Assembly (NCBI GenBank): GCA_017515765.1 | Contig: JAFWFF010000204.1 | Coordinates: forward strand, 1-5,909 | Direction: 5' to 3' | DNA from: Bacillota bacterium | GTDB taxonomy: Bacteria; Bacillota; Clostridia; Peptostreptococcales; Anaerovoracaceae | Length of the DNA: 5,909 nt | In this document: positions 1 through 5,849 of the stretch, piece after piece | Layout: the number at the start of each line of letters is the position of its first letter | Position numbering within the stretch: the stretch's first letter is position 1 | Notes under the pieces: model-generated | Databases searched by the model: none | The model's input: only the letters and a program-made list of their open reading frames with translations | Told to the model about the DNA's origin: nothing | Translations under genes and position numbers: made by a program

Positions 1-222
1 AAAAAGGTAATAAACGAAGTTATCGAAAATAAGAATATCATTCTCTTTGTAGATGAGCTCCATACACTTATAGGAGCGGGAGGAGCCGAAGGTTCTCTTG
101 ACGCATCCAATATCCTTAAGCCGTCGCTTTCCAGGGGAGAGATTCGGAGATCAGGCATACGATCCAGATACTTTCCAGAAGGACCAAAAACAACCCTGTC
201 CTCATCGGCGAGCCGGGCGTAG
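1..222 (+). pseudogene. clpC: ClpC-type AAA+ ATPase fragment, broken at both ends
   Basis: The reading frame beginning at base 1 is open and encodes part of the first nucleotide-binding domain of a Clp ATPase. It contains a Walker B segment ([15 protein letters not shown], about 37-81) followed by [20 protein letters not shown]. The DASNILKP wording and the GGAEG stretch are typical of ClpC rather than ClpB, whose equivalent in this same window reads [19 protein letters not shown]. Similarity ends at about 134-147, where the sequence becomes ClpB coding sequence in another frame. The original frame then runs through meaningless residues to TAG at 220-222. Bases 1-120 are about 38% GC by count, against about 59% in two sampled 60-base stretches of the following ClpB, so the fragment may come from another locus or genome. 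The gene's beginning lies outside the window. ClpA or a second ClpB-like gene are less likely origins. Confidence 0.75.
134..147. other. Junction between ClpC and ClpB sequence, at microhomology
   Basis: The bases GGGGAGAGATTCGG can be read as the end of a ClpC motif (R-G-E-I-R, frame of base 1) or as the start of a ClpB motif (G-R-D-S, frame of base 135). The first ten bases are explained by both families, and the last four may be. The two frames are offset, so the join cannot make a working fusion. A short shared sequence at a switch between two homologous genes is what microhomology-mediated deletion would leave, and also what template-switching amplification chimeras or a misassembly would leave. 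Confidence 0.75.
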
Positions 223-2168
223 GCAAGACTGCAGTCGTAGAAGGGCTGGCGCAGAGGATCTGCAAGGGAGACGTCCCGGAAGGCCTTAAGGACAAGACCA
301 TCTTTGCTCTCGACATGGGAGCTTTGATCGCAGGCGCGAAGTTCCGCGGCGAGTTCGAGGAGCGTCTTAAAGCTGTCCTCAACGAGGTGGAGAAGTCCGA
401 AGGGCGCATCCTGCTCTTCATCGACGAGATACACAATATAGTAGGCGCCGGAAGGACCGAAGGATCGATGGACGCCGGCAACCTGCTCAAGCCGAAGCTC
501 GCGAGAGGCGAACTGCACTGCATAGGCGCGACTACCCTCGACGAGTACCGCAAATACATCGAGAAGGACGCTGCTCTTGAGAGAAGGTTCCAGAAGGTCC
601 TCGTAGACCAGCCGACGGTGGAAGACACGATATCCATCCTGAGAGGCCTGAAAGAGCGCTTTGAGATCCATCACGGCGTAAGGATCACCGATAACGCCCT
701 GATCGCCTGCGCGACTCTTTCGGACCGCTATATCAGCGACCGTTTCCTTCCGGATAAGGCGATCGACCTGATGGACGAGGCTGCTTCCAGGATCCGTACC
801 AAGATCGACAGCATGCCTGCAGAACTGGACGAGATCTCCAGAAAGATAATGCAGCTTGAGATAGAGAAACAGGCACTGAGCAAAGAGACCGACCGCGCTT
901 CGATGGCGCGCCTCGCGAACCTTGAGAAGGAACTTTCCGAGCTGAGGTCTCAGAGCGACAGGATGCGCGCTCAGTGGGAGGCGGAGAAGAAGGCTATCGA
1001 GGGGTCCAAGGAGACCAAAAAAGAGATCGAAGAGGTCAGGCACAGGATGGAAGAAGCCGAGCGGGCCTATGACCTCGAGACCCTGGCAAAACTGAAATAC
1101 GGCACACTTCCTTCGCTCGAGAAAAAGCTCGCGGAAGAGCTGAGGCTTGCCGAGACCGCGTCGGAAGACCGTCTCCTGAAGGAAGAAGTAAATGAAGAAG
1201 AGATCGCCGAGGTAGTGTCCCAGTGGACCGGGATACCTGTGGCCAAGCTGGTCGAGACCGAACGCGAGAAGCTTCTCAGGCTCGCTGACATCCTACACAG
1301 GAGAGTCATCGGCCAGGATGACGGAGTCCAGGCCGTAGCGGACGCGATACTCAGGGCGAGAGCCGGACTCAAGGACGAGAACAGGCCGATAGGATCGTTC
1401 ATATTCCTCGGTCCGACGGGCGTAGGCAAGACAGAGCTCGCGAAGGCTCTTTCAGAGGCCCTCTTTGATACCGAGCAGAACATGATTCGAATCGACATGT
1501 CCGAGTATATGGAGAAGCACAGCGTTTCGAGACTCGTGGGAGCCCCTCCGGGATACGTGGGCTATGACGAGGGCGGCCAGTTGACCGAGGCCGTGCGCCG
1601 GAAACCCTATTCGGTGATCCTGCTGGACGAGATCGAGAAGGCCCATCCGGACGTGTTCAACGTCCTCCTCCAGCTGCTCGACGACGGCAGGCTGACCGAC
1701 AACCAGGGACGTACCGTGGACTTCAAGAACACGATAGTCATAATGACCTCCAACATCGGAAGCCGCGAACTGATCGAAGGGATCGACTCCGAAGGACGCA
1801 TCTCCGAGGACGTCAAAGAGCGTGTTACCGGAATGCTGGGCTCGTATTTCAGGCCGGAGTTCCTGAACAGGGTGGACGATATAATCGTGTTCACACCGCT
1901 TACGCTCGACCAGATCAAAAAGATCATCGAGATCCAGATCGGACATCTCGCTGCAAGGCTCGCGGAGAGGAACATCTCGATCGAGCTCACCGAGGAGGGC
2001 AAGGAGCGCATAGCCCGCGATTCCTACGATCCGGATTACGGAGCGAGGCCGATCAAACGTTATATCCAGAAGCATATAGAAAACGAACTCGCCGCAATGC
2101 TAATTCGCGGCGAGGTGTCGGACGGAGATACTGTAGTGATAGGAAAGAACGGACTCTCGAGGAAATGA
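135..2168 (+). CDS. clpB: ATP-dependent disaggregase ClpB, 5'-truncated
   Basis: ClpB is a cytoplasmic AAA+ hexamer that threads aggregated proteins through its pore, working with DnaK. Similarity starts at [13 protein letters not shown] (135) and includes NBD1 Walker A GEPGVGKT (207-230), Walker B ILLFIDE (408-428), and the ALERRF arginine-finger region. A long charged coiled-coil middle domain follows (roughly 840-1170), which separates ClpB from ClpC/ClpA. NBD2 has Walker A GPTGVGKT (1410-1433), Walker B VILLDE (1614-1631) and sensor-2 GARPIKR (from 2040). About 678 codons remain of a usual ~860. The missing part is the N-terminal domain and roughly 180 residues, replaced by a ClpC fragment. 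No ATG, GTG or TTG occurs in frame between the upstream stop at 117 and ATG 315. That ATG lies after Walker A, so starting there would give a dead NBD1 and is not a natural start. The stop is 4 bases from the convergent gntR stop. The family assignment is certain; whether the truncation is biological is not. Confidence 0.93.
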   Translation, partial: GRDSEIRHTIQILSRRTKNNPVLIGEPGVGKTAVVEGLAQRICKGDVPEGLKDKTIFALDMGALIAGAKFRGEFEERLKAVLNEVEKSEGRILLFIDEIHNIVGAGRTEGSMDAGNLLKPKLARGELHCIGATTLDEYRKYIEKDAALERRFQKVLVDQPTVEDTISILRGLKERFEIHHGVRITDNALIACATLSDRYISDRFLPDKAIDLMDEAASRIRTKIDSMPAELDEISRKIMQLEIEKQALSKETDRASMARLANLEKELSELRSQSDRMRAQWEAEKKAIEGSKETKKEIEEVRHRMEEAERAYDLETLAKLKYGTLPSLEKKLAEELRLAETASEDRLLKEEVNEEEIAEVVSQWTGIPVAKLVETEREKLLRLADILHRRVIGQDDGVQAVADAILRARAGLKDENRPIGSFIFLGPTGVGKTELAKALSEALFDTEQNMIRIDMSEYMEKHSVSRLVGAPPGYVGYDEGGQLTEAVRRKPYSVILLDEIEKAHPDVFNVLLQLLDDGRLTDNQGRTVDFKNTIVIMTSNIGSRELIEGIDSEGRISEDVKERVTGMLGSYFRPEFLNRVDDIIVFTPLTLDQIKKIIEIQIGHLAARLAERNISIELTEEGKERIARDSYDPDYGARPIKRYIQKHIENELAAMLIRGEVSDGDTVVIGKNGLSRK

Positions 2169-2175
2169 CCGGTCA
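2166..2175. repeat. 10-bp palindrome holding both convergent stop codons
   Basis: TGACCGGTCA is a perfect palindrome. Its first three bases are the clpB stop and its last three, read on the other strand, are the gntR stop. The two genes therefore leave only four bases between them and no room for a separate terminator hairpin with a U-tract. Confidence 0.85.
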
Positions 2176-2859
2176 CACGATCAGATGAGAAGGGCCGCGG
2201 CCGGCGCGGCGGGCAGAATTGTCCATGCAGGCCTGCATCGCACGTACGGCGGCTCCGGCGTCTTTTCTCTGAAGGGCCTGGTAGATCTTGCGGTGCTCCT
2301 CCAGAACTCTTGTGAGGTAATTCTTCTCGAAGTAGTTCGGAGGGCAGAGGTATCTGAGGTATGTTCCGAAGGTATCGAGCGTCCTGCAGAGAGGCTCGTC
2401 ATGTGAAGCTTTACGTATAAGGCGGTGGAAAGCGAGATTGATGTGTATCATCTTCTGGACATCGCCTTTTTTGGTGTAGAATTCCATGTGTTTGAACAGG
2501 TCTGCGAGCTCTTCCTCTTCGTCCTCTGTGATGCGTTCCACGGCCCGGCGGACAGCCATGACCGAAAGTGAAGAAACGATATCTATCATATCGTCGATCT
2601 CTTCATCGGAAAATCCGCGGATGAATTCGCCGCGGTTGGGGATATACTCAAGGACTCCTTCCGTCTCAAGCCTTCTGAAAGTCTCGCGGACCGGCGTGCG
2701 GCTCACTCCGTAATCGGAGCATACTGCGTTCTCTGAGAGTTTGCTTCCGCTTCCGCCGTATCTTCCCATCAGGATATCCCTGAGAAGGCGGTCGTAGAGC
2801 TTTTCCGGGAGAGATGAATAGTCGGTATTCTCTTTGATAAGCTGTTGAATGATGTCCAT
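2173..2859 (-). CDS. GntR-family transcriptional regulator, FCD (FadR) subfamily
   Basis: This is a predicted DNA-binding repressor or activator whose C-terminal FCD domain senses a small acid ligand. Counting from the ATG at 2859 it has 228 residues, usual for the subfamily. A winged helix-turn-helix covers about residues 17-83, with recognition helix SRTPVRETFRRLETEGVL and wing IPNRGEFI. An all-helical FCD domain covers about 86-215. Of the usual FCD metal ligands (D, H, H, H), I see N141, H145 and H189, with C211 at the place of the last His, so metal binding may be altered. The longer ATG at 2877 is rejected because it sits between the -35 and -10 of a consensus promoter. The chosen ATG coincides with the predicted transcription start, so the mRNA is probably leaderless. 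Ligand and targets are unknown. The divergent nth and the gene's own promoter are candidate targets by position only. Confidence 0.9.
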   Translation of the reverse strand: MDIIQQLIKENTDYSSLPEKLYDRLLRDILMGRYGGSGSKLSENAVCSDYGVSRTPVRETFRRLETEGVLEYIPNRGEFIRGFSDEEIDDMIDIVSSLSVMAVRRAVERITEDEEEELADLFKHMEFYTKKGDVQKMIHINLAFHRLIRKASHDEPLCRTLDTFGTYLRYLCPPNYFEKNYLTRVLEEHRKIYQALQRKDAGAAVRAMQACMDNSARRAGRGPSHLIV

Positions 2860-2866
2860 ATTCAGG

Positions 2867-2896
2867 ATTATAGCCATTCGCGGCTCGCGTTGTCAA
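2867..2896 (-). promoter_or_regulatory. gntR promoter, perfect -35 and -10
   Basis: On the minus strand TTGACA (2896-2891) and TATAAT (2872-2867) are separated by 18 bases, both matching the sigma-A consensus exactly. Seven bases after the -10 comes the A of the ATG at 2859, which predicts a leaderless transcript. No Shine-Dalgarno sequence precedes either possible ATG. The spacer contains the inverted repeat CGCG-GCT-CGCG (2879-2889), a possible operator. Confidence 0.8.
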
Positions 2897-2907
2897 GGAA
2901 GGCGATG

Positions 2908-2936
2908 TTGCCAAAGGCACCGTTTCAGTGTAGAAT
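2908..2936 (+). promoter_or_regulatory. nth promoter
   Basis: TTGCCA (2908-2913), a 17-base spacer and TAGAAT (2931-2936) form a good sigma-A promoter. It would start transcription near 2942-2944, giving a leader of about 12-14 bases that still contains the ribosome site GGGAG (2944-2948). The -35 is only 11 bases from the divergent gntR -35, so RNA polymerases at the two sites would interfere. The inverted repeat TGCC-AAA-GGCA (2909-2919) overlaps this -35. Confidence 0.7.
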
Positions 2937-2955
2937 GACGGGCGGGAGAAAAGAT

Positions 2956-3591
2956 ATGAGAAAGACTCTGAACAGACAGGAAGCAGTAAGGGTGCTTGAC
3001 GCCCTCAGGCAGGCATACCCGGACGCGGGATGCGCGCTTAAGCATATGGACGTTTTTGAGCTTTTGATATGCGTCGTCCTTTCGGCGCAGACGACTGACA
3101 AGAGCGTGAACAATGTGAGCCCGTCGCTTTTCGCAAGATACCCTGACGCCGCGTCGCTCGCGGCTGCGCATCCGGCTGAGGTTGAGGATATAATACGCAC
3201 GATCGGGATGTACAGGACCAAGGCGAAGAACATAATCGCCCTGGCAAAGATCCTGACAGAGGACTACGGCGGCGAGGTGCCGGGAGATTTCGACACTCTG
3301 GTGTCGCTTCCCGGAGTGGGAAGGAAGACAGCGAACGTCGTCCTTGCCGAGGGCTTCGGAGAACAGCATATCGCAGTAGACACCCATGTTTTCAGGGTAT
3401 CGAACAGGATAGGGCTCGTCGACGCGAAAGACGTCCTGGCGACCGAGGAAGGGCTTATGAAGAAGCTTCCGCATGACAGGTGGACCGAAGCGCACCACAG
3501 CATCATCTTTCACGGCAGGAACCGATGCATCGCGAGAAAGCCCGACTGTGAGAACTGCGAGATCAAAGATATATGCATGAAGCGCATCTGA
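2956..3591 (+). CDS. nth: Endonuclease III, [4Fe-4S] DNA glycosylase/AP lyase
   Basis: This cytoplasmic base-excision repair enzyme removes oxidised pyrimidines and cleaves the abasic strand. The 211-residue product equals the usual family length. Visible features are the helix-hairpin-helix LPGVGRKTANVVL (about 118-130) with catalytic Lys124, the catalytic aspartate in VDTHVFRV (Asp142), and a C-terminal cluster motif C-x6-C-x2-C-x5-C (Cys191, 198, 201, 207) for the [4Fe-4S] cluster. All key residues are present. ATG 2956 is chosen because GGGAG lies 7 bases upstream and the protein then aligns with the family N-terminus. An upstream in-frame ATG at 2845 would place its first codons inside the divergent regulator and upstream of the promoter. 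The gene is monocistronic here and followed by a strong hairpin terminator. Confidence 0.97.
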   Translation: MRKTLNRQEAVRVLDALRQAYPDAGCALKHMDVFELLICVVLSAQTTDKSVNNVSPSLFARYPDAASLAAAHPAEVEDIIRTIGMYRTKAKNIIALAKILTEDYGGEVPGDFDTLVSLPGVGRKTANVVLAEGFGEQHIAVDTHVFRVSNRIGLVDAKDVLATEEGLMKKLPHDRWTEAHHSIIFHGRNRCIARKPDCENCEIKDICMKRI

Positions 3592-3594
3592 CTG

Positions 3595-3604
3595 CCTGAT
3601 CAGG
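3595..3604. repeat. Palindrome just after nth
   Basis: CCTGATCAGG is a perfect 10-bp palindrome starting 3 bases after the nth stop. Its left half can also pair with ATCAGG at 3625-3630, which spans the loop and first stem base of the terminator. An alternative fold is therefore possible, though the 10-bp GC-rich terminator stem should win. Confidence 0.45.
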
Positions 3605-3614
3605 AGAAAACAAA

Positions 3615-3639
3615 CGGCGCGGCCATCAGGGCCGCGCCG
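3615..3639. terminator. Bidirectional rho-independent terminator for nth and the hom operon
   Basis: CGGCGCGGCC and GGCCGCGCCG form a perfect 10-bp GC-rich stem around a 5-base loop (ATCAG). Downstream on the plus strand is CTTTTC; on the minus strand the stem is followed by TTTGTTTTC. The hairpin sits between two convergent genes, so it can end both transcripts. Confidence 0.88.
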
Positions 3640-3672
3640 CTTTTCATCTTTCAAGGATGCGGAGCAATTGCT

Positions 3673-4173
3673 TCAGGCTCTCTTTCCGCAGCAGTTCTTG
3701 TACTTCTTGCCCGAACCGCAGGGGCAGGGGTCGTTGCGGCCCGGCTTCTTCTCAACGTGTACCGTCCTGGAACGGCGGTACTCGTTGTAGATCTCCTCTC
3801 TGCGTTCCACGGGAAGGACCTTGTCCCATTCCTCCAGGCCCCAGAGATAGTCCGCGTCGGCCTTGTGCATATTGAAGTAAAGAGTCTCGTAATCGATGTC
3901 GAGATCGAGCTCAGTGTCCAGGGTGACCTTCTTAAGGTCCATAGGCTCTTTGATGCTGGTGTTGATCCCGTCAAGGAAGCCGACGAATATGACCTTATCG
4001 GCCTCGAACTGTTCGACGAGGTCTCCCACGCGCCCCTTAAGGTGTTCCGGATAGTGCTCGAGTATGTATTTATAGATCCTTGTCTCTGTAGCTGCGTATT
4101 TCTCCCAGAACGCGTCAATAGTGCCTTTTGTCTGCCCGTGGAGCAGATCGTTCCAATCGTTGAATAAACTCAT
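3673..4173 (-). CDS. SEC-C metal-binding domain protein, function unknown
   Basis: The protein has 166 residues. Its C-terminal end carries a complete SEC-C zinc motif, [20 protein letters not shown], with the pattern C-x-C-x8-C-C (Cys150, 152, 161, 162). In SecA this module binds Zn and contacts SecB, and it is also found on many small proteins of unknown role. The first ~140 residues are acidic and helix-rich, with a hydrophobic stretch [10 protein letters not shown] near 61-70. They show no enzyme motif, signal peptide or membrane segment that I recognise. The start is supported by GGAGG at 4183-4179, 5 bases before the ATG. It lies 21 bases downstream of hom with no terminator between, so the two are very likely co-transcribed and end at the 3615-3639 hairpin. 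A job in protein quality control or secretion is only a guess from the motif. Confidence 0.9.
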   Translation of the reverse strand: MSLFNDWNDLLHGQTKGTIDAFWEKYAATETRIYKYILEHYPEHLKGRVGDLVEQFEADKVIFVGFLDGINTSIKEPMDLKKVTLDTELDLDIDYETLYFNMHKADADYLWGLEEWDKVLPVERREEIYNEYRRSRTVHVEKKPGRNDPCPCGSGKKYKNCCGKRA

Positions 4174-4194
4174 TATTACCTCCGTCTGCGCTTT

Positions 4195-5175
4195 TTACAG
4201 CGTCTTCGCAATAGCTATTATATCGCCGACCATGGCGCTGCCTGTTGGAAGCGCTCCGGCGCCCTTGCCGTAGAACATGAGCTCATTGACAGCGTTTCCG
4301 GTCACATAGATCGCGTTGAACTCGTTTGATACTCCGGCGAGCGGGTGGGAGAAGGGGATCAGGGTAGGCTTGACGCTGTACTCTACGGTCTCAGTGCCGT
4401 CATCCGCCTTGACGCGCTTCGCTCCCGCGATGAGCTTTATCTTGCAGCCTTTTGACCTGGCGTCCTCGATGTCCGCCATGGTTATCCCGCTTATGCCGAC
4501 CCTGGGGATGTCATCCGGGTGGACGTATTTATCAAAGCAGAGGGTCATGAGTATCGAGAGCTTGTTCGCAGCGTCGATGCCTTCGACGTCAGCGGTCGGA
4601 TCCTGTTCGGCAAATCCCTTGGCCTGGGCGTCCTTAAGCACGTCGTCGTAGGGGAGCCCTTCCTCGGTCATCTTGGTGAGGATGTAGTTGGTCGTGCCGT
4701 TCACTATTCCCATGACCTCGGTGAATTCATTGCCTGCCAGGGCTTCCTGGATGGCTGTGAGAGCGGGGATGCCGCCTCCGACGCAGGCTTCGAATCTGAG
4801 CCTGCCGCCGCCCTTTGCTTCAGCTTCTTTAAGGCGGGCAAAGCTGGCCGCGACAGCGGCTTTGTTCGGGGTGACGACGCCTTTGCCGGCGAGCAGGGCT
4901 TTCTCCATGAAGGTCGAAGAAGGCTCGATGCCGCCGAGAGCTTCTACTACGATGTCGATCGACGGATCCTTGAATATCATGTCCGGATCGGTCACCGCGA
5001 TGTACGGGTCGATGCCGAGCTGCTCCATCCTCGCTTTGTTCTTCTCGAGGACGCGTACCAGGCGGAAGTCGATACCCGTGCGTTTTTCGATGAGTTCTTT
5101 GTTCATCCGGAGTATCTCATATGTGCCGCCGCCGACGGTGCCGAGACCCAGAATGGCGATCTTTACTGTTTTCAT
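4195..5175 (-). CDS. hom: Homoserine dehydrogenase, short form without ACT domain
   Basis: The enzyme reduces aspartate semialdehyde to homoserine with NAD(P)H, at the branch to threonine and methionine. It has 326 residues. The N-terminal Rossmann loop is GLGTVGGG (10-17), followed by EALGG (79-83) and the catalytic-region VTPNKAAVA (Lys105). The substrate-domain signature GTTNYIL (160-166) and E190, D201 and K205 in AEQDPTADVEGIDAANKL follow. The protein stops straight after YGKGAGALPTGSAMVGDI, where the catalytic core ends. Common Bacillota Hom proteins of about 400-430 residues continue into a regulatory ACT domain that is absent here. ATG 5175 is chosen because GGAGG (5185-5181) lies 5 bases upstream. 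A TTG at 5187 would overlap that ribosome site. It is the first gene of a two-gene unit with the SEC-C protein. Aspartokinase, thrB and thrC are not in this window. Confidence 0.96.
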   Translation of the reverse strand: MKTVKIAILGLGTVGGGTYEILRMNKELIEKRTGIDFRLVRVLEKNKARMEQLGIDPYIAVTDPDMIFKDPSIDIVVEALGGIEPSSTFMEKALLAGKGVVTPNKAAVAASFARLKEAEAKGGGRLRFEACVGGGIPALTAIQEALAGNEFTEVMGIVNGTTNYILTKMTEEGLPYDDVLKDAQAKGFAEQDPTADVEGIDAANKLSILMTLCFDKYVHPDDIPRVGISGITMADIEDARSKGCKIKLIAGAKRVKADDGTETVEYSVKPTLIPFSHPLAGVSNEFNAIYVTGNAVNELMFYGKGAGALPTGSAMVGDIIAIAKTL

Positions 5176-5213
5176 GTCTCCCTCCAAAATAATATGTGTA
5201 TTTTTGTTTTGAT

Positions 5214-5242
5214 ATTATAAACCATTTCAAGTCCTTTGTCTT
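5214..5242 (-). promoter_or_regulatory. hom promoter
   Basis: On the minus strand AAGACA (5242-5237, 4 of 6 consensus) and a perfect TATAAT (5219-5214) are 17 bases apart. This predicts a start near 5207 and a leader of about 32 bases carrying the GGAGG site. The -35 lies on the same bases as the -35 proposed for trmL on the opposite strand. Confidence 0.65.
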
Positions 5243-5263
5243 GATTTTTCTTTGTGTTATAAT
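5236..5263 (+). promoter_or_regulatory. trmL promoter with extended -10
   Basis: A perfect TATAAT (5258-5263) is preceded by TG one base upstream (TGT at 5255-5257), an extended -10. TTGTCT (5236-5241, 4 of 6) is 16 bases upstream. The predicted start near 5270 falls at the foot of the inverted repeat at 5268-5289. Confidence 0.68.
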
Positions 5264-5267
5264 TTTA

Positions 5268-5289
5268 TCAGCCGCGGGACCGCGGCTGA
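5268..5289. repeat. GC-rich inverted repeat at the start of the trmL leader
   Basis: The arms TCAGCCGCGG and CCGCGGCTGA pair perfectly over 10 bp around GA; as RNA, an 8-bp stem with a GGAC loop is more realistic. It begins within about two bases of the predicted trmL transcript start and ends just before AGGGG (5291-5295), a weak ribosome site 11 bases from the start codon. It may be a 5' stabilising hairpin, a translation control element, or a protein-binding operator. It is not a standard terminator, since the T-run begins only 7 bases after the stem. Confidence 0.75.
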
Positions 5290-5306
5290 GAGGGGATTTT
5301 TGATCG

Positions 5307-5777
5307 ATGAGCCTTCATATCGTTCTGGTCGAGCCTGAGATACCGCCCAATACGGGCAATATCGCGAGGAGCTGCGCCGCGACCGATTCGGTGCTGCACC
5401 TGGTGAAACCGCTCGGTTTTTCGATAGACGACAGGTCGCTTAAGAGAGCGGGCCTGGATTACTGGCCTTACGTCAAAGTGCTGGTGCACGAGAGCCTTCA
5501 GGACTTTCTTGACGAATACGAAGGCCGCCGCATGTTTGCCGTGACAACAAAGGGCAGGCATCTCTTCACGGAGATGGAGTACCGTGATGAGGACATGTTC
5601 CTCTTCGGCCGCGAGACCATGGGACTACCGCGAGATCTCATCGCCGAAATGGCTGATATGTCAATACGCATACCCATGAGCGAGAGCACCCGCTTAAGGT
5701 CTTTCAATCTCGCGAACTCAGCCAATATCATACTGTTTGAAGCGCTGCGCCAGCTCGGGTTCCCGGGACTCAGGTGA
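5307..5777 (+). CDS. trmL: tRNA (cytidine/uridine-34-2'-O)-methyltransferase TrmL (SPOUT family)
   Basis: TrmL (formerly YibK/CspR) methylates the ribose of the wobble base in leucine tRNAs using S-adenosylmethionine. The 156-residue protein matches the minimal family length and consists of the SPOUT trefoil-knot domain alone. Motif 1 is EPEIPPNTGNIARSC (9-23), with the conserved Asn and Arg. Motif 2 is FLFGRETMGLP (98-108). Motif 3 is IPM (122-124) followed by RSFNLANSANI (131-141), which forms the AdoMet-binding knot. ATG 5307 is the first possible start because an in-frame TGA lies two codons upstream. The ribosome site is poor and distant (AGGGG, 11-base gap) and sits right behind a strong hairpin. 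No terminator is visible before rpoN, so its transcript may run on into that gene. Confidence 0.95.
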   Translation: MSLHIVLVEPEIPPNTGNIARSCAATDSVLHLVKPLGFSIDDRSLKRAGLDYWPYVKVLVHESLQDFLDEYEGRRMFAVTTKGRHLFTEMEYRDEDMFLFGRETMGLPRDLIAEMADMSIRIPMSESTRLRSFNLANSANIILFEALRQLGFPGLR

Positions 5778-5790
5778 CGGTCTCTATTTG

Positions 5791-5819
5791 TTGCCAAGCA
5801 AAATACAGAGTGGTATAAT
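5791..5819 (+). promoter_or_regulatory. rpoN promoter
   Basis: TTGCCA (5791-5796), a 17-base spacer and perfect TATAAT (5814-5819), with TG one base upstream of the -10, form a strong sigma-A promoter. The predicted start is near 5827, giving a leader of about 23 bases. TTGC-CAA-GCAA (5791-5801) is a perfect short inverted repeat over the -35. Confidence 0.8.
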
Positions 5820-5849
5820 ATTTGCTAGAGATCGACGAGAGGCTGCAGT

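Noticed and set aside
98..289. A third reading frame crossing the Clp junction, opening with [11 protein letters not shown]
   Set aside because: It is neither the ClpC nor the ClpB frame, has no family resemblance and exists only because the other two frames overlap here.
1452..2075. Long open frame antisense to clpB (also those at 116-637, 1067-1498 and 1607-2011)
   Set aside because: They mirror strongly biased clpB codons, have no ribosome sites and resemble no family.
2845..2955. N-terminal extension of nth from ATG 2845
   Set aside because: It would start inside the gntR gene, upstream of the nth promoter, and adds residues foreign to the family. ATG 2956 has a proper ribosome site.
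2893..3654. 253-codon open frame antisense to nth
   Set aside because: It is a shadow of the conserved nth gene and runs through the terminator hairpin.
5176..5187. TTG start adding four residues to Hom
   Set aside because: The TTG and following codons are themselves the GGAGG ribosome site for the ATG at 5175.
4519..5220. 233-codon plus-strand frame over hom
   Set aside because: It is the antisense image of a complete, motif-bearing hom gene and extends into its promoter.
5268..5301. Rho-independent terminator or attenuator before trmL
   Set aside because: The T-run begins seven bases after the stem, and the stem begins at the transcript start, so there is little upstream RNA to terminate.
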